Below are positions 57,763-64,000 of a DNA stretch of 64,000 nt, piece after piece; position 1 is the stretch's first letter; each line of letters opens with the position of its first letter. The notes beneath the pieces were generated by a model, which was not told the DNA's origin, did no database searches, and saw nothing but the letters and a program-made list of their open reading frames with translations. Origin of the DNA: C7867-006 sp035438705. GTDB taxonomy: Bacteria > Patescibacteriota > Minisyncoccia > Phycocordibacterales > DATDWN01. Position numbers and translations under genes: made by a program. The stretch covers positions 9,834 through 73,833 of the forward strand of contig DAORIV010000003.1 of NCBI GenBank assembly GCA_035438705.1, given 5' to 3'.

Positions 57763-59490
57763 AATTTGTTGACGCCACATAGCATAATACAAACCCTTTT
57801 GAGAAAGCAGATCATCATGTGTTCCGGATTCTGAAACAACACCTTTCTCCAATACATATATTTTATCGGCGTGCATTATTGTAGATAACCTATGTGCAAC
57901 TAAAACCGTAATATGTTCCTTAGTGCTAGTAACATCTCTAACTGTTTTAGTAATTTCTTCCTCTGTTATTGAATCAAGTGAAGATGTGGCCTCATCAAAC
58001 ACAAGTAATGTGGGTTTTCTGAGCAATGCTCTTGCAATAGAAAGTCTTTGCTTTTCACCTCCTGATATTTTTACACCTCCCTCACCAATAACAGTGTCCA
58101 AACCTTCTTTTGCTCGTGACATTAATGAATCACATGCACTCCTATGTAAGACATCTAAACACTCTTCATCTGTAGCATTTGGATTAACAAAAAGTAAATT
58201 CTCGCGAATAGACCCCGCAAAAAGTTGGGTGTCTTGAGTTACAAATCCTATTTGAGACCTTAAATCATTTAGATTAATATTTGCACTATTAACTCTATTG
58301 TAACTTACTTCACCTTTTGTTGGGTTGTATAGACCAACAATAAGTTTAATCACGCTTGTTTTCCCAGAACCTGAAGGGCCAACAAAAGCTACTGTCTCCC
58401 CCTTACTTATATCAAAAGAAATATTATCAACTGCATTTTCAACATTATCACTGTAAGAAAATGAGACATCCTGGAATTTTATATTTTCTAAATGTCCTAC
58501 ATGCTTAGAATCTACGGGAATTGGCTCAATTGGCTTATCAATTATCTCCTTATATCTTTTCAATGAAACTTCCGTCTCTCGGTAACTATTCATAACCGTA
58601 CCCAACATTTGCAACGGTTCAAAGATAAAGTATGAATAAATTAGTAGTGAGAAAAATTGACCGACAGTAATTATTCCCTTAAAAATTAATACGAACATAA
58701 AAAGCTGTATACCAGTTCTAAGGAAATTTATTATCGTCCCCTGAATAAAACTAATACTTCTAATATACTTAAGTTTTTGAAGTTCTAGGCTAAGTATCTT
58801 TTCAGTTGTATTGTTAAGTCTTCCTATTTCCTGATCACTGAGACCTAGACTTTTTACCAACTCAATATTTCTTAATGACTCTGTGGTTGACCCTGCTAAG
58901 GCAACTGTTTCTTTAACAATTCTCTCTTGAATTAGCTTTACTTTGTTAGACAAAAAATAGATTACAAAACCTATAATGGGTGCAGTTAATCCATATGCAA
59001 CAGCGATGCCCCAATACAAGTTTATTGCATATATTGTCACAAAGATAAATCCTACCAATGAAACAAAAACAATATTGATAACACTTGTTATAAAGTTTTC
59101 AGAATCTGTTCTAGATTTTTGAAGCATATTAAGTGTCTCACCACTTCTCTGATCTTCAAAAACACGATATGGCAATGCTAGAGAATGTTTTACCCCATCA
59201 GCATACAACTGTGCACCCAATCTTTTTGTAATTGAATTCAAATAATAATCTTGAAAATTTTTAGCAACTCTAGAAACAAAAGCCATACCAACTGTTAATA
59301 AGAGTAGCCTCGAAACACCAATTACAAATTCAGAAAAAGTGTATTGACCAAACTTAGTAGCATAATTATCTACAACTAATCTAAATATATATGGATCCAA
59401 TAGAGAAAATACTTGATTTACTGATGCAAGTAAAAGCACAAGCAAACACATTCTCCAGTATTTCTTTAGATAGTTCCAGAGTATATCCAT
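57748..59490 (-). CDS. ABC exporter (fused permease and ATPase)
   Basis: A 580-residue half-transporter of the MsbA/MdlB type that works as a dimer. The membrane domain (residues about 1-310) has six helices (MCLLVLLLASVNQVFSLLDP; NVELVKSLGLSDQEIGRLNN as a coupling region). The ATPase has Walker A VGPSGSGKTSVIKLIVG, Q-loop GFVTQDTQLFAGSIRENLLF, signature KISGGEKQRLSIARAL, Walker B LLVFDEATSSLDS and H-loop VLVAHRLSTI. Substrate could be a lipid, peptide or drug; unknown. The C-terminal few residues are encoded inside repeat copy E4b. Confidence 0.93.
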   Translation of the reverse strand: MDILWNYLKKYWRMCLLVLLLASVNQVFSLLDPYIFRLVVDNYATKFGQYTFSEFVIGVSRLLLLTVGMAFVSRVAKNFQDYYLNSITKRLGAQLYADGVKHSLALPYRVFEDQRSGETLNMLQKSRTDSENFITSVINIVFVSLVGFIFVTIYAINLYWGIAVAYGLTAPIIGFVIYFLSNKVKLIQERIVKETVALAGSTTESLRNIELVKSLGLSDQEIGRLNNTTEKILSLELQKLKYIRSISFIQGTIINFLRTGIQLFMFVLIFKGIITVGQFFSLLIYSYFIFEPLQMLGTVMNSYRETEVSLKRYKEIIDKPIEPIPVDSKHVGHLENIKFQDVSFSYSDNVENAVDNISFDISKGETVAFVGPSGSGKTSVIKLIVGLYNPTKGEVSYNRVNSANINLNDLRSQIGFVTQDTQLFAGSIRENLLFVNPNATDEECLDVLHRSACDSLMSRAKEGLDTVIGEGGVKISGGEKQRLSIARALLRKPTLLVFDEATSSLDSITEEEITKTVRDVTSTKEHITVLVAHRLSTIMHADKIYVLEKGVVSESGTHDDLLSQKGLYYAMWRQQIGERV

Positions 59491-59493
59491 GAA

Positions 59494-59979
59494 TTAATTA
59501 CTTGGCATAGAATCCATTCCAGCCCATAGATTCATTGTATTTACAGAAACTCCATTAGCTTTAATGTATAAAAATAATTGCATTCTATACGCAGAAAAAT
59601 TTCTTAAAATATTTATCATGTGCTCGGCAACACTTGCCTTTCCGTAAAAATCAGCTTCCTTTGAAAAATCACTATCTGTGAATTTAGAAAAGTTTTCCTT
59701 CATATCAGAAAGCTGTTCATCCATTTTTTGAGAAAAGTTATCTAAGGTTACACTTTTTCTAAAATCATCATAGTATCCCCACTCTTTTGCATTATTTAAT
59801 GAAACAGATCTCATAACCCCTGAACCTACAGCAGAAATATATTGCATTAACTCGAGTGTGCTCCTTTGAGCTGGGGTTGGTCTGTATTCCAACATATCTG
59901 GACCAACCTTAGTCGCCAAATGTTTAATTATCCTTACTTCATTTTCTAGTGACTTCAAAAAATTTTCTTTTGTGTACAT
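59494..59979 (-). CDS. DinB-like helical-bundle protein (tentative)
   Basis: A 161-residue soluble, all-alpha protein: LKSLENEVRIIKHLATKVGP, RPTPAQRSTLELMQYISAVG, YYDDFRKSVTLDNFSQKMDE and SVAEHMINILRNFSAYRMQL. The pattern of an early LEYRPTPAQRS-LELMQYI helix pair and later AEHMINILRN-AYRMQL resembles the DinB/YfiT-like four-helix family, which often uses three His ligands; here only His19 and His116 or so are seen. It ends 4 nt before the ABC transporter start, so the two are probably co-expressed. Function unknown. Confidence 0.6.
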   Translation of the reverse strand: MYTKENFLKSLENEVRIIKHLATKVGPDMLEYRPTPAQRSTLELMQYISAVGSGVMRSVSLNNAKEWGYYDDFRKSVTLDNFSQKMDEQLSDMKENFSKFTDSDFSKEADFYGKASVAEHMINILRNFSAYRMQLFLYIKANGVSVNTMNLWAGMDSMPSN

Positions 59980-60016
59980 ATGTTTATTTAAAATTAAGAT
60001 TTTCAGTATAACACAG

Positions 60017-60874
60017 CTATTTAAACAATTCTAAAAACTTTACAGGATCAACGGTGACACCATATATTCTTATACTGAAATGTAAATGTGGTTCATCCGC
60101 ATAACCAGTCTCCCCACTTAATCCTATAACGTCACCTTTATAAACAAATGTACCTTTTTTTGCAATTATTTCTGATAAATGAAGATAAAATGAAAATACT
60201 CCCAAACCATGATCAATAACCACGACTTTTCCATAATTTCTTGAATCATTAACAGCTCTTACTATTCCATCATTTGTAGCAAATACTTTTGTACCAGTTG
60301 GTGTATCGTAATCAACACCTTTGTGAGGCATAACTAACCTACCTATCTTTCTATAATAACCGAACTCATCCCCAACGATTGGTTTTGCAAGTGGTGCTTG
60401 AAAACCAGAAATCCACCAAGTCTTATTTCCGGTTTTCAATCCTTTAAAATCATTATTTTCTTCTGCAAGTGATTTTATTAAATTCTTTTGACTTTCAATT
60501 GTATTACCTCCTAGCTTTTCAGGAATATTATATGGAAGCTCCTTTCTCTTTCTTTCTTTAATTGTAACTTTATCGACAGCAAACACACCTGAATATGTTT
60601 CTGCGATCACATAATATTCCCCGGGCGCTTTATTCAGATCTATCCCAACCAAACCCGTAGCCATATTTTTATAATTAAAAATTCTTACTGGGACGCCTCC
60701 GAAAGTAAGTTTCTTCAATTTCGTAGAACTAGCATTTACTTGAATCATAAGTGCTTCTCCTTGGGAAATTACTTCAGGGTAGAATGATATTGAAACATTT
60801 TGGGCAGATGAAAAATATGGTAAAAAAAATACCGTAAAAACAAAAAGGATTGTTGAAATAATTTTTCTATTCAC
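60017..60874 (-). CDS. M23-family metallopeptidase (LytM type)
   Basis: A 285-residue exported peptidase. The apparent start is GTG (GTG AAT AGA), with TATATT 6 nt upstream. Signal peptide 1-24 (FFLPYFSSAQ). A beta-sandwich domain (about 25-110) precedes the M23 domain (about 165-285): zinc ligands in HKGVDYDTPTGTKVFATNDG (H-x3-D) and DEPHLHFSIRIYG (H-x-H), with YGKVVVIDHGLGVFSFYLHL between. All ligands are intact. It probably cleaves peptidoglycan cross-bridges during growth or division. Confidence 0.92.
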   Translation of the reverse strand: MNRKIISTILFVFTVFFLPYFSSAQNVSISFYPEVISQGEALMIQVNASSTKLKKLTFGGVPVRIFNYKNMATGLVGIDLNKAPGEYYVIAETYSGVFAVDKVTIKERKRKELPYNIPEKLGGNTIESQKNLIKSLAEENNDFKGLKTGNKTWWISGFQAPLAKPIVGDEFGYYRKIGRLVMPHKGVDYDTPTGTKVFATNDGIVRAVNDSRNYGKVVVIDHGLGVFSFYLHLSEIIAKKGTFVYKGDVIGLSGETGYADEPHLHFSIRIYGVTVDPVKFLELFK

Positions 60875-60925
60875 AATATAAATATACTACAAAATTAGGA
60901 GTGCTGGGAGAGACTACTGGAAGTT

Positions 60926-60972
60926 GGTCACAGGTAAATTTCTAAAAAATTTTCTGCGACCCCGACTCGGCC
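60926..60972 (+). repeat. Copy E5 of the dispersed stem-loop repeat
   Basis: GGTCACAG, AAATTT/AAATTTT hairpin, CTGCGACCCCGACTCGGCC. The copy lies within a larger inverted repeat, CTACTGG-x-AGTTG (60914-60926) and CAACT-x-CCAGTAG (61007-61019), which also holds a GACC-TTCGGTC hairpin. Confidence 0.7.
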
Positions 60973-61019
60973 ACGACCTTCGGTCGGCTTCGCGGCCTCC
61001 GTCTTTCAACTCCCAGTAG

Positions 61020-61181
61020 CCATGAAAAAATATATTACAAAAAACGCTCCACGTCTTTTCCATTATTTTTTGGGGTGCCGTAGTAGAGGATGTTAGAACT
61101 GTATTTGAGCTTAAAAATGACGCTACAATCTACATTCCTGATTTACAACCTCTAACATTGGTGTAGAGATTATAGCAATTT
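61020..61181. other. Intergenic region upstream of the NYN gene
   Basis: Apart from repeat E5 before it, I see no gene here. GATGTTAGA near 61090 and TCTAACATT near 61151 are complementary and could form a stem with a ~50-nt loop. Confidence 0.35.
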
Positions 61182-61209
61182 TTGAGAGGTTCTGGGAAAG
61201 TGCTATACT
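61182..61209 (+). promoter_or_regulatory. Leaderless promoter of the NYN gene
   Basis: TTGAGA (61182-61187), 16-nt spacer, TATACT (61204-61209), 6 nt before ATG at 61216. Confidence 0.65.
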
Positions 61210-61215
61210 GCCTCT

Positions 61216-61848
61216 ATGAAAACCTATGCTTTCATAGACGCATCAAATCTTTTCTACGGTGGAGAGAAATCTCTTGGTTGGAAAATTGACTACAAAAAAC
61301 TCCTTGGTTACTTAAAAGGAAAATATGATGTAACTCACACCTTCTATTTTGGAGGAGTTGAGATACATAATTTCAAATATGATTACCTGAAAGACGAAAC
61401 TGTCCCCCTCGCACGACTTGAAAGTTATTTGCAGGACCTTATTAAAACTAAAGGTAGAGAATTAAACGAAGCAGAACTACTTCTCATTGGTAGACATTTA
61501 CAAAGAGTACGTTTCTATTTGAAGTTGTCAGAGTTTGGTTATCGTCTATATTTGAAACCAGTAAAAATGTATAACCAAGATGATGGAACAACCAAACGCA
61601 AAGCTAACTGCGATGTAGATATGGCGTTTCATCTAATGAAAGAAAGAGATGAGTTTGACCGAGCTATTGTGCTTTCTGGAGATGGAGACTTTTTACCTGT
61701 ACTAAAATATCTTAAAGAATGTGATAAAAAAGTCATAATACTTGGTAGGGGCAACAGAACAGCAAAAGAGATAAAACAGTTTGCGGGTAGTAATTTTAGA
61801 GACTTTGAATACTTGCGAGAGCAGATAAAAAGAGAAGAAAAACAATAG
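61216..61848 (+). CDS. NYN-domain (PIN-like) nuclease
   Basis: A 210-residue protein of the NYN/LabA (DUF88) family. Acidic active-site positions are visible in the expected order: YAFIDASNLFYGG (Asp), KANCDVDMAFHLMKER (two Asp), AIVLSGDGDFLPVLKYLKE (two Asp). The DASN and SGDGDF motifs are nearly canonical, so RNase activity is plausible. There is a charged helical tail (LREQIKREEKQ). Single gene with its own promoter and terminator. It could take part in RNA turnover or in defence; no partner gene is adjacent. Confidence 0.88.
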   Translation: MKTYAFIDASNLFYGGEKSLGWKIDYKKLLGYLKGKYDVTHTFYFGGVEIHNFKYDYLKDETVPLARLESYLQDLIKTKGRELNEAELLLIGRHLQRVRFYLKLSEFGYRLYLKPVKMYNQDDGTTKRKANCDVDMAFHLMKERDEFDRAIVLSGDGDFLPVLKYLKECDKKVIILGRGNRTAKEIKQFAGSNFRDFEYLREQIKREEKQ

Positions 61849-61856
61849 ATAAAACG

Positions 61857-61882
61857 AAAGGCACCCATATAGGATGCCTTTC
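61857..61882. terminator. Terminator after the NYN gene
   Basis: AAAGGCA-x-CC / GG-x-TGCCTTT hairpin; convergent with the gene at 61935-63890. Confidence 0.75.
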
Positions 61883-61934
61883 ACGTTTAGTAGTTGAAGT
61901 ATACCGCTATCAGTATTAATGTCAAATGAAGTTG

Positions 61935-63890
61935 TTAGACAAAATCCCAGCCACTAACAGATGGCTTTCTTGGGTTGGTAATAGGTTGAGTTAGTATAAA
62001 ATCTTTATATTCCTGAAGTGCAGTCTTCAACTCTTCAAATGACTGTGATTTTGCAACCAGCCCAATTAAACTTTCACTTTTTATATCTCTTATCTGTAAG
62101 TCTTCATTCAATTCCCTAAAGAAATCATTAAGTTCAATAACTATATTATTAATTTTTTCAAACTTTTCTGGATTATCTTTTTTGAAACTTTCTTTTTTCT
62201 CTGGATTTAACATATCTAAATGTGTGTAACCAGATAAATATCCATCACTACACATTCGTGCAATAAGTTCATCTTGATACATTGCAAAGCCCTTTTGAAA
62301 GTCAGGGTCAGTCTCTTTTTGTTGCAAAATACCGCTATCCATTACACCTTTCCAGAAAAGATGATGTACTTCGTGTGGAATGTTTTCTTTCCATAACCGC
62401 TCATCAATTTCAGTCTCACCTATTACAGGAACCATTACAAATGAAATACCATCTTTAATCTTAACCGCTACTGCTGTAGCATCTGGTCTAACTTTTAGAA
62501 GTAGGTCTCTATCAATTTTTAGAACAAATACACCTTCAGTTGGTTCAGATAATTCATATTTACTTGAGTCAGAAAACTCCTGTGGAAGAACCCCGTCTGG
62601 GAATAATTGTTTAAGTAAAGCTTGTGGACCACCACTACCTTTTCTAAATCTTTCACTTTGAACTTGAAAGAAGTTTTTTCCAGCTTTCACGAAATCTTCC
62701 AAACCAGTTTCAGTAAGTTGTTCATCTTCTATACTGACATCTTTGCCTGTAAGTTTGTCTATGTAGTGAGTATATGCTTCACCCACTTTAGAAGACGCCT
62801 CAAAAACACTTTCCTCAACTTCTTGTTCTTCTGGTTGCACACCAGACAGTTCTCCAAGAAGTTTTTTGGCATTTATTCTTATATACCTATTTAGGTTATC
62901 GGCTCCAATATCAAAATCGTCTCTTGCAACAATATCTATAATCTTTTCTAGCTTTTGTTTGAGTTGTTCTTTATCAACACTCTTTTCTTTTATCTCATCT
63001 TTACCACGATTATATATTTCATAACCATTTGCTCTTTTTATGTCCAAAGACAGAGACCTAACCATATTTACCACCTCTGTTTCCATAGTTGAAGACAAAA
63101 GATTACCTACGACTTCACGGACATCCAAACCAGAAGATAGAAAGTTTTCTTTGTTATCCTCAATAATTTTAGATATTTCTTCAGTAAACGCCATTAAATC
63201 TACTTTCTCCAAACTCCTTATTTTTTGCGACAGCTCATTAAGTTTCTCTCCAAGCTCTGGAGTCGGGACTACACTCATCAAAATGTTTTCTTGTGATATT
63301 TGAACATCTGGTTCAGCTTGTCTTCTCATCTCTGCTCTCTCTCTTTCTAATTCTTCCGCTTTTTTTAAGATTTCAATTTTTTTCTCAATATCAAAAGTCT
63401 TTATTGCTTCAACTAAATCTTGTTTGGATTTAACTCGCCCCGAGTCTATGCCACTTTCTCCAAAAAAATTAGACATTCTAGCATCTATCTCTTTTAAGTC
63501 TTGCTTGGCTTTCTCAATCTTTTCTCTTTTTTTAACGACATCACCCTCGTCATATATTGCAAGCTGTCTTCTACCAGACTCGTACTTTGATGTATAACCA
63601 GTTACCTCTTTAGCACTGTCATCAACTTCAATGTCTGTATGAGTTGCATAATCTACAGATTTATCTTCTGGAACCTTCATTATCACCATTCTTCCTTTCT
63701 CATCTTCTTCAGTTTCAGTTCCACTTTTACTACCCTTTCTTCTTTCTTGTTTTGTAGCCCATTCAAAAGCGTATATTAAATCACCAGAAACAGTAGCACG
63801 ACCTTCTTGTGCCTCAAATCCTTCTTGCTGTATCTTTTCAGCATCAGCTTCAGAACTTGTGCCGTGAGTTACATATTCGGGTGATTTCAT
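61935..63890 (-). CDS. Large protein with ART-like N-terminus and HEVHH metallopeptidase-like motif
   Basis: A 651-residue soluble protein with no signal peptide. Residues 1-115 start YVTHGTSSEADAEKIQQEGF and continue GDLIYAFEWA; the HGTS near the N-terminus followed by I-x3-GF and a later Y-x-F resemble the ADP-ribosyltransferase-like fold, tentatively. Residues about 120-200 and 240-390 are charged coiled-coil-rich helices. Near the C-terminus IPHEVHHLFWKGVMDSG (HEVHH at 506-510) matches an HExxH zinc-peptidase motif, with YQDELIARM giving Glu541 as a possible third ligand. No family can be named. TATACT lies 6 nt before the ATG. It could be an effector, toxin or intracellular regulator; untested. 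Confidence 0.65.
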   Translation of the reverse strand: MKSPEYVTHGTSSEADAEKIQQEGFEAQEGRATVSGDLIYAFEWATKQERRKGSKSGTETEEDEKGRMVIMKVPEDKSVDYATHTDIEVDDSAKEVTGYTSKYESGRRQLAIYDEGDVVKKREKIEKAKQDLKEIDARMSNFFGESGIDSGRVKSKQDLVEAIKTFDIEKKIEILKKAEELERERAEMRRQAEPDVQISQENILMSVVPTPELGEKLNELSQKIRSLEKVDLMAFTEEISKIIEDNKENFLSSGLDVREVVGNLLSSTMETEVVNMVRSLSLDIKRANGYEIYNRGKDEIKEKSVDKEQLKQKLEKIIDIVARDDFDIGADNLNRYIRINAKKLLGELSGVQPEEQEVEESVFEASSKVGEAYTHYIDKLTGKDVSIEDEQLTETGLEDFVKAGKNFFQVQSERFRKGSGGPQALLKQLFPDGVLPQEFSDSSKYELSEPTEGVFVLKIDRDLLLKVRPDATAVAVKIKDGISFVMVPVIGETEIDERLWKENIPHEVHHLFWKGVMDSGILQQKETDPDFQKGFAMYQDELIARMCSDGYLSGYTHLDMLNPEKKESFKKDNPEKFEKINNIVIELNDFFRELNEDLQIRDIKSESLIGLVAKSQSFEELKTALQEYKDFILTQPITNPRKPSVSGWDFV

Positions 63891-63896
63891 ACAAAG

Positions 63897-63902
63897 AGTA
63901 TA
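63897..63902 (-). promoter_or_regulatory. -10 box of a probable leaderless promoter
   Basis: TATACT on the minus strand, 6 nt before the ATG at 63890. Confidence 0.6.
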
Positions 63903-64000
63903 TCAGATTTATCATACTTCACTCAACTATCCATCATCTTGATACCCGATTGAAAAATCCCTGAAAAAGAGTAGATTTGAGGTATAAATTACAATTACGC

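Overview
The window looks like chromosome from a Candidate Phyla Radiation bacterium, most likely a Parcubacteria-type Patescibacterium. I infer this from the AT-rich composition, the self-splicing introns in the 23S rRNA gene, the large peptidoglycan-binding surface protein, several prepilin-like genes, many single-membrane-span proteins of unknown function, and ribosomal-protein loci without rplI or rplA beside them. No biosynthetic operon is visible. What is present is information processing, cell envelope and surface structures, and a small dNTP-metabolism set.

Layout. 1-2874: surface or secreted proteins (one truncated by the window edge) and a GC-richer lipoprotein. 2997-8141: polyprenyl-phosphate sugar transferase, GT4 glycosyltransferase, RodA and a membrane-anchored von Willebrand A protein. 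8191-12642: a 5S-23S rRNA unit on the minus strand with a consensus promoter but no 16S gene. Its 23S carries two group I introns, at E. coli sites 2593 and about 1931, and the first holds a tRNA-Glu-like element. 12731-16819: a membrane protein, a regulator, rplJ-rplL with a long structured leader, and small membrane proteins. 17002-21783: a 1138-residue S-layer-like protein with a ~475-nt leader, then a winged-helix protein next to a cluster of repeated GTCYTT motifs. 22051-28992: ftsK, recA, two pilin-type genes and recG. 29011-32914: a tRNA-Ile(UAU), small genes, ftsH, smpB and tmRNA. 33047-36059: three prepilin-like genes, one fused to a propeller-like domain, and efp. 36258-50473: a long minus-strand run with rpsR-ssb-rpsF, tatD, metG, a permease, glyS, a surface protein, recO, ileS under a T-box, argS and a MazG-type gene. 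50547-53250: tmk, thyX and a long-type dCTP deaminase, GC-richer than their surroundings. 53358-54689: rplK, nusG and secE. 54894-63890: envelope proteins, a methyltransferase, an ABC exporter, an M23 peptidase, a NYN nuclease-like protein and a large protein with a possible ART-like N-terminus and an HEVHH motif.

Two expression styles stand out. Many AT-rich genes have a TATAAT/TATACT box 6-7 nt before the start codon, so their mRNAs are probably leaderless. A minority of GC-richer genes have leaders with strong Shine-Dalgarno sequences and look acquired. A dispersed stem-loop repeat family occurs at least seven times in intergenic DNA. The best candidates for undescribed biology are the tRNA-like element inside the 23S intron, the dispersed stem-loop family, the histidine-phosphatase domain inside IleRS, and the structured leaders.
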